Assembly (NCBI GenBank): GCA_005656395.1
Contig: SRSI01000071.1
Location: 744,001 to 808,000, forward strand
Length of the DNA: 64,000 nucleotides
Direction of reading: 5' to 3'
From: Strongyloides papillosus
Taxonomy: Eukaryota > Nematoda > Chromadorea > Rhabditida > Strongyloididae
Part shown: piece after piece, positions 11,601 to 23,016 of the stretch
How the letters are laid out: each line of letters starts with the position of its first letter
Numbering within the stretch: position 1 is the first letter of the stretch
The notes under the pieces: generated by a model
What the model was told of the DNA's origin: nothing
Seen by the model: the letters and a program-made list of their open reading frames with translations, nothing else
Databases searched by the model: none
Translations under genes and position numbers: made by a program

Positions 11601-12549
11601 TTAATCAAAATTTGCTAAAATTAAGTATATTTATTTTGATTACATTATAGATGTATATTTTATAATTAAAAGAGAAGGAAAATATCTTTTATCCTTTGAT
11701 CTTTCAATCTATTATAATAAATATAATACTTTCAAACTTTTGCCGATAAGTTTCTTTTCATAAGATCTACTTAAAAACTGTAATCTTTTTCACAATTAAA
11801 TAGTAATTAGTAATATGGTTCACTTAATATTTATAGCTTACTATTGAAGCTTCCTTATTGCGCAAGAAATTATATTTTTAATATGAATGAGTCATGTAGT
11901 TCACAGTATCATGTTATATTGTAATATTTTCAAGTACTATAAGATGATTCCGTTTACATAATAAAAACATTTGCTAAATTATTCAATGGTACTTCAATTA
12001 AATAGTATATTGAGCATACATATTACACTCTAATATACTACAACTTTTTTTTAATACAATCTAAAAAATAAATCTTTTATATTTTGATGTTCATTAATTA
12101 AATTGTAAAATCTTTTTTTATTATTTAGAAATGATTAATATACTACCATTCATCAAGAAGTTATTTTCATATATAAAAGAATACATCATACAACATTTTG
12201 AGGGAAACTTTTTTAAATAATCTTTTTTTCCATAAATTTTATATCTTTCTTCCTTCAGTATTTGAAAAATTAAATATACTATCGAATTATCAAAGTAAAA
12301 AAAGAAAAGAAAGATGTTTAATTAGTTAGTATGAGAAAAACATGTTGTGGTATTTTAACGATAAAATACAAAAACAACAAACATGCTTATAAAATTACCG
12401 TAACTTTATTAAAAAACACATAACATTTTGATATTATTTAATATCATTAGCCTCTAAATTTATATAATATTATAATATATTGCAAATAACCGTATCGACA
12501 AAATTGCTTTCTCTTAGTAAATTAAAAATATCTTTATTAGCTATTTGAA

Positions 12550-12574
12550 ATACTGTCATTTAAAATGACAGTAT
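12550..12574. repeat. Perfect 12-bp inverted repeat with 1-nt centre
   Basis: ATACTGTCATTT (12550-12561), one A, then AAATGACAGTAT (12563-12574), exactly complementary. Each arm holds TGACAG (or CTGTCA), the known MEIS/UNC-62 homeodomain site. A loop this short makes an RNA hairpin unlikely and favours a dimeric protein site or a cruciform. Confidence 0.6.
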
Positions 12575-13845
12575 ATTTTATTTATTTATAAATATCCGTA
12601 CTTTAATATAGATACATATATATACACTACTACTGTCTCTTTTTATTAATATTATTATATTCCTTTAAAATTATATGGTCATAAAATTATTATTAACGAA
12701 TTATTATAACTATATATGAAATAATAATTGTTAATAATATTCATATGTGAAAACATATCAAATCTTATTACTAAGAAAGACTTTATATAATTTTAAAACG
12801 TTGAAAGTAAAATTTTATTAAAAAATAATTACATTTGAAAATGTTTGTATGAGTAATCAAATTTTAATTATCAAAAATATCAACTTACGTAAGTTAATCT
12901 ACTTACTCCTTTTTGAATAGGCCCCTAAACTTACAAAGTAGTAATTTAATTTTATTACCATTAATTAAATTTTAATTTTGCAAAATCTTTACCTTTATAA
13001 ACAACTTTTGAGGTATAGTAATTTTGTATCACTAATCATTTCAATCTTTTTGAAACCTTAAAATAATATAATTATTTTAAAAACTTTTACTAGTTAATAT
13101 AATTTTTTTACGACTTCTTTAATTTTACATTCCGAAAGCTTATTGTTACATGGTGTCCTTAAAATGTTACACAATGGAAAGTACTAAAAACTTCTACTAC
13201 CATTTTGCGCATCTTTTCTTTTTAAAAATTTTATTAATTTCAAAAATATCATTATAATGTCTTTTTCCCTATTATAAATACCGCATAACATAATACATCT
13301 CTATAATAAGTAATGTATAAATTACCTTATTAATCTTAAAATGTATCATCATCATAAATTTGATGAATGAAGGGAGATAAGAATCTTTTTTTAAAAAGGA
13401 TAACATAAAAATGTTACAGTTATATTACTTAATTTTATTATCATCAAATAAAATAGTTTTTTTACCATTTTCCTACTTACACCATATATAATTCACATTA
13501 TTTTTGGAATTTTCCAAATAAAATTTATATTATTTTATGAGCTTACAAATATTAATTAATATAATTAAAAAATATGAAATTTATAATAATAAGATAATAA
13601 AAATAATAATATACTTACCTATTAACGTTATTCTTTAGAAAGTTTTATTAATATAAGGTTTAGTGTTAGCTTAAAAATATTGATATACAGATCAAGTAAC
13701 ACTAATTTGTCAATACCAATTAACTATCAATTAATTAATGAGATAAATACAGCCCACGATTGAAGAGATAACATAAAGACAAGTGACAAATTAATGGTAG
13801 GCCAGAAAACATTAAATTTTAATAAATGTTTATACTTCTGTTGGC

Positions 13846-13912
13846 ATTACGATGTGACTCTCGTAATAACCATTATCACAATAGACACTGCTTCATTAAG
13901 TAGTTGTGATAA
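13846..13912. other. Two adjacent hairpins, structured-RNA candidate
   Basis: Hairpin 1: ATTACGA (13846-13852) pairs with TCGTAAT (13861-13867) around an 8-nt loop. Hairpin 2: TTATCACAA (13873-13881) pairs with TTGTGATAA (13904-13912); inside it CTGCTT pairs with AAGTAG (one G-T) around a CATT loop. The two perfect stems are five bases apart and the segment is somewhat G+C-richer than its surroundings. No known ncRNA family is recognised. Confidence 0.4.
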
Positions 13913-14944
13913 ATTACTATATATTAATTGCACTTTGTTAACTTTTTATTCCGGTCCTTATTTTTAAAATAAATATCATTTGTAAATTATTATTGCAAGT
14001 TGATTATATTATTACCTTTTTATGTTATATCTTAATTATAAAATTTTTAGTAATGTAGTTTATATTTTTTTATATTTTTGATTATTCGAGTAAATATTAC
14101 TATATCAATATTGATAATAAACAAATAAAAATACATTATTAATAATAGTAAATAATTTTTAATTATATGTAGCATTGGTGATTTGCGATTTTTAAAAAAT
14201 ATCAATATCAGGTTAAACTAATTTGTCACTTACTTAACATAATAATTATTCTTATCTATAATAACAATGAATATTTAAAACGTCATTGAAGTTGTTAACT
14301 GTGATATGTCAAAAATAATTTTTATTATTATCAATGTTCCTGTTAAATTATATATTTGTTAAATTTATGATTTTTTATTTTTAAAAAAATCTTGCTAATT
14401 TTAAAATCTTCCTTCTTAACAAATATTACATATATCAATTCATATTTTCTATTTAAAATATTCATGCTAGTTAAATATAGAATTTGTTTTGATTATTTTA
14501 TTGTTTGCAAAAACCAATTACATTTTTAAGGTGGAGTTTTTAACTTTTACATGTACCGCCTACAATATAATTATACTAACAAAATAAATGTGTATTCTAC
14601 CAATTGTGTAAATTTATCTTTCATTCCCTCCCAATTTCGTCACTTGGACCTCTTATTAAAAATTTTTACATAGTCATGTTTTGACTACCCCATACAATAG
14701 CTTTCATTTTTTTTCTTTCACAAATATAAAATAGTATCCACTTTTTTTCATAGTCTACAAAAATATTTATTATAATCATCGGCATAATATTTTGATGGTA
14801 AGAGAATTTTTTTCATTATTTTTTAGTGTTATAAATAATATATATAAATATTTTTTAACTGGTATTTTACAGTAAAAGTAAATATATTTTTTGTTATATT
14901 TTTGTGAAACCTATTTATGCATAGTTCGCAATCTTTCCATGATC

Positions 14945-14956
14945 TTTGACGTCAAA
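14945..14956. promoter_or_regulatory. CRE-like palindrome TTTGACGTCAAA
   Basis: A perfect 12-bp palindrome containing the full CREB/bZIP site TGACGTCA (14947-14954), about 800 nt before the forkhead gene's ATG. The 8-bp site is rare in A+T-rich DNA. Function is inferred only from the motif. Confidence 0.4.
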
Positions 14957-15759
14957 AATTATAAGATTCATTATATAAAATATTACTATTTTTTCATATA
15001 AAACAAAAACAAGTGTGTTTTTTTATTTTGCAATAAAAGTACAATTCTTTGCAAATATTAGTACATTTTAAGTTAATAGAATAACAAAATATTCTTATTG
15101 AAGAGAAGAAATTAATTAAGATGTTGGAGAGGAACTTCATACAAAAAAATAGATAAAAATAATATCTATCAATTATCTTTTATTTATTTAAAACCCTACT
15201 TCTTAATCATTACAACCTTTTTATATTTTAAGTAAAAAGTTTCATAAATCTATTATCCCTGATACTTTTTATCAATTTTTGATATCCTATCAAAACAATA
15301 AAGTCATCATAAGTAAATTGTTTATTTATACTACTATACCGATATCAACTAGTCATAAAAATTTCAGTAGTTTAATTTTCCAATAAATCTCACAAAATTA
15401 CATGTAACCTATATGATAATACTAGAAATGATCTTGAAAATAATGATAAATTTTTGTTGTTTAATTTTCATTTAAAATTTGTATATATCTATAATAATAG
15501 ATAATTTCCCTACCTTTATGATAGGAGAAGAATTATTGCGGTAGCATATTTTCTTATAAACGTTTTATACCACATGGAAGCTAAAATACAATTAATATGT
15601 ACTTTTATCACTTTATATTTATTATAGTTGTTTTCTGTTGTCGTTCTCTCTTATTCTATCCAGAGGTTTATTTACACTTCTTAGTAAAAAAAGGAACATC
15701 TTTATTTCTAAGTATTTTTCAAATATATTTTTTTATAACAAAAGCGTAATATTGGAATA

Positions 15760-17044
15760 ATGCGTTTTTCTATGGACTCAATTTTGTGTCATGAAGTCAA
15801 AAGTAGTTCAATTGAAAAGTGTGCCAGTACATCAATACAGAATGATAAAGAGGAAGTAGTTAATAAAGATAATAAATGTAAAGATGAGAAAAGTTCAATC
15901 ATTGAAAATATTTCAACATTAACTGGTGAGGAATCATCAGATAATTTTATAAGGCTTGGACATGAAGAACCATCAATTCAAATTACTTCGACAACTACCT
16001 CCTCCAGACATAATAATGATTCACCATCATCCGGTTCCTCAAAATCACCTGTAAATGATGTCTATACTGATGGTGAGGATGAAAAACAAAATTGTGAAAT
16101 GTATGTTTTAAAAATTTATACATTCTTATTAAATATATTATAAAAATTAATCTTTTATTTGATATAAAATATAATTTTTAGAAATAATTATAAATCTTCA
16201 AATGATTGTAATTTACCACGATCTCGTCATATATCCTCGTCAAAACCTGCATACTCTTATATTGCTCTTATATCAATGGCTATATTAAATAGCCCAGAGA
16301 AAAAGATGACTCTATCACAGATTTGTGACTTTATCATGAATCATTTCCCATATTATAAAGATAAATTTCCTGCTTGGCAAAATTCAATTAGACATAATTT
16401 ATCACTAAATGATTGTTTTGTTAAGATACCAAGAGAACCCGGTAATCCTGGTAAGGGAAATTATTGGTCATTAGATCCAAAAGCTGAGGATATGTTTGAT
16501 AATGGTTCATTTCTAAGAAGAAGAAAAAGATTTAAGAGAAATTCATCAAATGATTTTAATGATATAAAAAATTTCAATCCAACAAATCCATTATCCAAAA
16601 TACACTTAATCAATCACCTTTCTTGAATAATCCATTTATCTCAATTACAGGAAACTCCAAGCATTTACCATTAAATTTAAATTATGACAGTACCATTGGC
16701 AATCCATTACTTCGTCACCAACATATGGGAATCCTTACACCTCCAAATATAAATGGATATCCATCATTTTTAAATCCAACAATTCTTGCAGCAGTAAATC
16801 AGGTTAACACACCACCTAACATTTCTCTTTCAAATCATTTTTCTATACTTAATAATAGCTCTCTTAATACACCGGTACCATTAACAAATATTCCATCGTT
16901 GTTTAACTCAAATGATCAAAATTCAAAAAAATTAATATCTCCATCACATAAAGGTAAGCTTTTAAATAATAAAAGAACAATGATTACCAATACCTATTTT
17001 TTATTTATTTTTTTATTATTATATTTTCAGACACTTCAACATAA
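15760..17044 (+). CDS. unc-130: FoxD-class forkhead transcription factor, one frame break
   Basis: Sequence-specific DNA-binding regulator; in C. elegans the FoxD gene unc-130 acts in cell fate and migration. Exons: 15760-16100, 16182-16953, 17031-17044 (introns 81 and 77 nt), the last encoding only the final residues. The N-terminus is acidic and Ser-rich. The forkhead domain, about residues 135-233, opens with [15 protein letters not shown], has recognition helix [15 protein letters not shown], and ends [14 protein letters not shown], diagnostic of FoxD. After the domain the frame stops at 16624-16626, but the next frame continues with convincing Asn/Pro/Ser-rich coding. No GT donor lies in the overlap, so an intron cannot explain the shift. 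A single base missing, for example in the A-run 16597-16600, gives a 375-residue product whose length divides exactly. Either a sequence error or a truncating mutation that spares the DNA-binding domain. Confidence 0.88.
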
Positions 17045-20000
17045 AGATTTATCTTTTTCTATCTAACAAAAAACGTTTTCATTTGCTATAATAGAATTTA
17101 AGACCTCTCAATCACTCACTCTTTTTTTGTTAAAATTTGGATATCATATCTTTGAGGATCAAAAGAAAAAAAATAGTTGATACTGTAGCTATATATATAT
17201 ATGTAAAAAAGAAAGTCGCAATTGAAATGATTTAAGGAATATTTATAGATTATATTATATATTGGACTTAGACATCAATATAAAACATGTATATTAAAAC
17301 TTATTAATAATCCATAATTGTATAATTTTAATAGCAAAATAGCATTTTTTTTATCTTTCCTTGTTTTATATGGCAAACTAAGCTTTATATGTAATTGAAA
17401 TTTCTATGAGAACAACTTTTTTGAAAGAAAAAAGAAATTAATATTATTAAGGTATTTTATGATGATGAAAAGAAGAAAAGTTGGGTATTGTCATATGTTT
17501 ATTAAATTAATTTAAAACGGCAGAAATTTTATTATCAAATCCCAAATATTTGTTAGTTTTTTTATTAAAAAGGTTAAAACTTTGATAAGAGGTCGTAAAT
17601 GATAATAATAGTTTGATCAAGAATGTGGAAAAGGTATATATGTTTGTTTTAAATTTCCATTTACGATATAACTGCACCTTTGTAATTAAATGTTTATTGG
17701 ATAGAAATGTAGTAAAAACTAAAGTTATTATAATTGTAGCTTCTGAATTTCTACGTTGTTGGATTGATAATATACTCTTTACCTGGTGGTGTATTTATTG
17801 TAGATTAAAAATATGTAGAAAGAAGAAGAGAAGAAATAATTAATAATATTGATAAAAATATATACTTTCTAGCGTTTCAAAGAAATTTTTTTATTATTTT
17901 TAAATTTTAATACTGTATTTGAGATGATACTATTATTTATTTTATGTAACATTTCACATTGTCTTGTCTAAAAGAAGATTTATATCTCTCATCTTACGTG
18001 TACCACATATATTCTTTTATAAATTTAAATGCTTTTTGTATAAAAAATTACTTCATTATCATTTTGTTTTTTTCTAAAGTTTAAATAGTGATCACTTATA
18101 AAAAAAGGAAGAGATATGATAAATTCTAGCAACCTTTCCATATGATTAAAATAACAAATGAAAAAGATTAATATCTTTACACCAAACTCTTGACAATTTT
18201 TTACCAATCAATTTATATTTATAAAATCAAATTAACCATTAAACTTCTACCATAAAAAATATACTTTTAAATTAATAGTAATAATCAGAAAAAAATTAGA
18301 ATTTAAAAATAATCTTTAATTTTTTTCTATAACAATATAAAAAAAATTAAAATGAATGTTATTATTATAGTAATCTCTTAAAAAAAAATTTTTTGTTTTT
18401 TTTATGATGGTTGTTATATTTGAGCGAAAGATTGACAGTTTTATAATTTTAACCTTTTGATAAAAGAAGAGTTTAAAATGATATGTACATTTTAACAAAT
18501 TGTTTTACACAATCTAATAAGTTGTTATTAGTTGACAGCAATTACTAATTGGATATATTAATAAATATCAATTTGCCGCTACCTTACAACAAGAATTATA
18601 AGTAGGTTGCTTTTAAGATATTTTAACAACTACAACATTGTCTTTCATTTGATTAACAATCATATAGGCTTTATAGTAAAAGAAACTTTTTTTAGTTTTA
18701 TATGGGCCACCACATTTGTGTGATATATAGATATGTGTTTGTGGCACTAAAATATCTGTTGGCGGTGTTTTATTAAAAAAGATAAAGATAATTAAATCGT
18801 TACTTTTATTAGTTTTTTTACGTTAATTATAAAACCATCATATTTGTTAAATGTGTAAAATTTATTATAAATTATTCAACAGAGAATGCAAAAGAAAAAG
18901 AATATACTCCGATTTATAAAAAATACAATTTGTTTACATATATCCATTACATTAAATGGCAATTTTAAACTATAAAGTCACGTAAAAATTTTAAAACTAA
19001 CTAATTTTTTCTAAATAATTGTGTGGTTGTATTTTTGATGTTATAATTAAATATTGTATATAATTATTTGTACTAAGAAAGTTTTTTTCCTAATTCATCT
19101 TTTTTTAAAATTATTACACTTTGTTGGAAAAAAGGCATATTATATAAAAACAAATGATTCAATTTTTGATTTCTTCTTAAAAATTAATAAATTGCTATAT
19201 ATTATTTTTATTAGGAAAATAAAATTAAAAAATACTTATTACTTAGAATTTTTGTTCTTTAAAATGAAAAGTTTAAAACACGAAATGTATAAAAATATAT
19301 ATATGTATTCAAAGTAAATTTATTATGTTTTAATGAAATATTAAAAGACCTAAAATGAGAAATACTTTATAATTCTCTATAACATTCAATAATGAGACAA
19401 AATAAGTATTTTGAACTATTAATAATATTATTTAATATTGTGAGAATCTACTAAATATAGTTAAAACTTAATAAACTTTTTTTAAATTCATTATTAAATG
19501 AATTCTCGTCATTAAATTATAAATATATACATTCTAATCATATTTAATTCTATTTAAGTAGAAAAAGAAAAATTTACTGTAAATGAATTCTTATAAAAGA
19601 AACATATTTTATCATGATTTAATTTATATATCTTCAATTGCCTTTTTGCATGTTTTGTGTGAAAATTTTTATCAAATATCACAAGAGAAATATTTTAGAT
19701 AATAAATATCTTATGGTATGTCAAAAGTATCAAATTAGTGGTTAAAGTTCTATTAAAAGGCAGATGAATGTAATTTTTATTATTTTAACATTTAAAATTA
19801 GAAAATTTTATTTCTTTAATGGTAATAAAAATACAATTTAATTTTGAATGTTATGTAATCAAGATAATAAAAAATTTCATTGAAGAATCGAGGAATTATG
19901 GCAATGAATGTGCTTGTCATCACAAAAATAATAATAAACACAGGAATTTACAAATTAACGTTTTACATAAATTTGATTTTAGTTTACTCGATAATTTCTT

Positions 20001-20967
20001 TACAAATCTCAATTGTAAAATTAATTACGTTAATAAAATTTTATTTAAATTAAAAAAAAGTTACATGTTGTTTCTTTATTTTATGTAATAAATAATAGAA
20101 TTTTTTGAAACATAAATATAAAATTATGTCAATCAAAATCTATTCTTTCAAACGTATGTTTATTTTTTTTATAAACAACACAAAATTAGATAAGTTATAA
20201 AATTATCTATTCAAAATTTTTTCTCGCTAATAAATCATCTTTTGACATTTTCTTATCTTTTATAAAAAATACATATACAGGTATATTGTCGAGTACATAA
20301 CATAAAATTTTACATACAATACAATATATAGTTTCTTAAACAATAATAGTTTTATTTTTTTTATTTTATAAAATGTTGGAAATAATTTTTTATGTTAACT
20401 TTGTCGATTGATAATGTCAAAAATATATTATTGTAAAAGGTATACCTTGCCTAATTAATGTTAAAATTAAATGTGCCCGAAAACAGTGACCTTATTTTAA
20501 TTGTTTAATAATATAACACTTTTTAAAATTGTCCTATTTTAATTTATTATATAATATTTTATTAGTAATTTGGAAAAAGAAAAGTAGTAGAAAAGAGATA
20601 AACTTAAATATCAAGTTGTATATTATATTTTATAATTAATAATAGCTTTTATCTTCCATCATGTTAAATATAAGTTTTAATTTTCGGTAATTTTTAAATT
20701 TGTAATTATAAAATAAAAGAAAAAGAAGGTTTTATTTAAGAAGTGGGTTTAATGAAAAGATCTTTAAATTGATATAATATGTCTATATGTACAAAGAATG
20801 ATGTATCTCTATATCTATAAAAAATGTTGAAACAGAAAAGACATTATTATAAATATCTAAATTTTAATGTCTTCTATCCCGACCTCTGGATACTCTTTCT
20901 AATTTTGTACTTCAATATATAATTAATTTAAATATTTTCTGTGTTCATACAAATAAATTTATGTTAA
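17045..20967. other. Intergenic region, no gene seen
   Basis: About 3.9 kb between two rightward genes. Open frames here (for example around 17613, 19054 and 19819) are low-complexity and lack start context or family features. One G+C-richer hairpin is at 18706-18745. A 12-bp palindrome AAGGTATACCTT is at 20437-20448. Otherwise only A/T-rich sequence. Confidence 0.45.
18706..18745. other. Bulged 10-bp hairpin
   Basis: GCCAC plus CACAT (18706-18715) pairs with ATGTG, a TTT bulge, then GTGGC (18733-18745). The stem is unusually G+C-rich for this desert and encloses a loop of about 17 nt. It could be a small structured RNA or chance. Confidence 0.25.
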
Positions 20968-22785
20968 ATGAAGATCTACTCAACATCTCTTATATTTTCT
21001 TTTTTTACAATATACCTAATAGCGTATAATAATGGTCAGGAAAATCAAGAGTTAGTTGATTTTGCCCAAAAAGTTTTGTTAATGTTAACAATCTAACAAA
21101 TATCTTACAGGAAGGTAAACAAACTGATATTGGGTAATTTTTTCATTTACTTTTACTAATTATTCAATAAACATTTTTAGCACATTAAGAAAGTCAATTT
21201 CAAGTATATTAGGTGGTGGTTTACTTGGACAGATTGCTGAAAATCCCATAAGATTAGCTGATCATTTTGGTATTGATCTCGATAACTTTGGTTTAAATAG
21301 AACAATCTTGGAACAAACTATTGGTATTGAAACTGATAAAAGTAAAGAGAATTATGATACTTCTAAGGGCGATCAAATTTTTAATTTGAAAAATATTAAG
21401 AATGCACCAGCAGAGGTAACAACACAACCACCAACAACTACAACAACAATTCCCCCAACAACAACTGAGAAGATTACTAATACGTTTGATTCTGTTCTTC
21501 TTGATGATTTTGGAAATGTACTCCCAATGACATCTTTTGTTCAAGAAAATAAAAATTTTGCTCCTCCATCATCTTCATTAAACATTCAAGTTCCATCTTA
21601 TTCATTACCACAACAAAACACAATGCACAATCAACAAAAACTACATCAACAACCACAATTAAACTCATCACCAACTGTAACAGCTAAAATTGATGAAATT
21701 CAAGAGATTAAAGAACAACTAAAGAAACTTGAGCAACTTTTAATTCTTAAAGAATTTACACAAAAGTATCCTGATTTGGCAGAGCAGATTGTCGCATCTA
21801 ACTCCCTTAAAACACAACAATCTCAACCACAACCAATTCAACAGCAATACATTCCTCCAAATCATTATCAAAATATCCCTTCTCAAGTAAATCAACAACC
21901 ACAACCAACTCAAACATCATCATTTGTCGAGCTTTCTAAACCATCGCCTATTGTTAGAGCAAATTACGTACCAGTTGTATATAAAGTTCAAGATGTCCCT
22001 CTACAACATCCAAAAGTCATTGAAAAACCTAAAAAATCATCTCAAAGATCATCAAGATTGAGTCACCTTCAAAATCAACCAAGATATCCATATAAAAAAA
22101 TTAATCAAAAAGAAGTAATTAACTATAACAATGATGAAAATATCGTCTCAAAACCATCACAATCATCCTTACAATCTACATCTGATGTCAAATGTGAATG
22201 CCTTGATGTAGAAATGGATCAATTAAGAGGTAGTTGGACAAAGGCTATGTCAAGTGGAAAGATGATAACAAAATTTAAAAAAATTGTGGGGAAGATGTTT
22301 GGTATGGAAGGTAAAATGGAGTTAACATGTAGTGCTTTTACAATAATACCAAGTGATAATGATGAGGAGACAGCTAAATTCAATGGACATTTAGGACACC
22401 AAATTCAAAGAGACCATTTAAGATTAATGGTATTTTGAAGTTGATTAATGAAAAAAGGACTGCACTTGTTACGTTCACTGATTTCAATGGCTTTGTCACC
22501 GAGATTCCTTTGTGTATTTTGAAGAATTCTGATCCATCTGAAAATGGTAAGATGAATAATTATATCGTTGTTGTTGAGAATAATTGTAAGTTTTAGTTTC
22601 TATTGTTTTTTATTAACGATAATATTTTAGTATGTTCGGAGCCTCTTTTAATGATAAGTAATCCACAGAATTTCTTTGATCAAGTTGACCATGAATTAAT
22701 TAAATACCTAAAGCATATGATTCAAAGTGGACAATTTTCAACAATGGATGTAGTTTCTACAGGCGAGACATGTTCTGATATGTAA
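20968..22785 (+). CDS. Secreted protein, Thr/Pro/Gln-rich linker plus Cys-containing C-terminal domain
   Basis: Family not recognised. Four exons: 20968-21072, 21111-21133, 21181-22585 and 22631-22785; introns are 38, 47 and 45 nt. The second in-frame ATG at 20968 is chosen because it opens a good signal peptide (KIYSTSLIFSFFTIYLIAYN); the ATG at 20961 leads to a stop. Then come a short conserved-looking helical part, a Thr/Pro run (TTTTTIPPTTT), a Gln/Pro/Ser-rich linker with a coiled-coil-like KEQLKKLEQLL, and a C-terminal domain starting CECLDVEMDQLRGSW with four or more cysteines. The GSW opening and alternating hydrophobic strands suggest a lipocalin-like barrel, but this is a guess. A frame break lies in 22378-22438; one base missing near the AAA at 22376 restores a 562-residue frame exactly. 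Confidence 0.75.
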
Positions 22786-23016
22786 TAACTCTAACCTTTC
22801 AAATGATCTTATCTTTTATCTACAAATCAGCAAACACAACAAAAAATATACATATAATAATTTTCTTCTTAATAATAATAAGTAATAACAACATGATTTT
22901 TTTAATCAATTTTAAAATATTTATTGAGAGATTTCAATAAAAAAAGTTACACGTATGTAGTGGATATAAAAATAAATTAAAAATTTAGACAATAAAAAAA
23001 TTACAAATGTTAATTA

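Larger units (their letters stand above)
8681..15759. other. 7-kb gene-poor region upstream of the forkhead gene
   Basis: No open frame here looks coding: those over 60 codons are Phe/Ile/Tyr/Lys-rich translations of A+T-rich DNA. Items worth noting are listed separately: a 25-bp palindrome at 12550-12574, a pair of hairpins at 13846-13912 and a CRE-like palindrome at 14945-14956. A pyrimidine-rich stretch lies at about 9995-10100, and an imperfect 17-bp direct repeat (14 of 17 matching) lies at 9424 and 9484. A long upstream region is common for developmental transcription factors. Confidence 0.4.

Noticed and set aside
16600..16660. Intron explaining the FoxD frame change (acceptor TCAATTACAG)
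   Set aside because: A good acceptor exists at about 16652, but the only upstream GT donors lie inside the forkhead domain, so splicing would destroy it.
17613..17843. 76-codon plus-strand open frame after the forkhead gene
   Set aside because: No ATG context, no domain, mixed hydrophobic/basic composition typical of chance frames; lies in the 3' flank.
19054..20088. Two plus-strand open frames of 87 and 89 codons
   Set aside because: Phe/Ile/Lys/Tyr/Asn-rich translations of A/T-rich DNA, no signal, no family, no splice partners.
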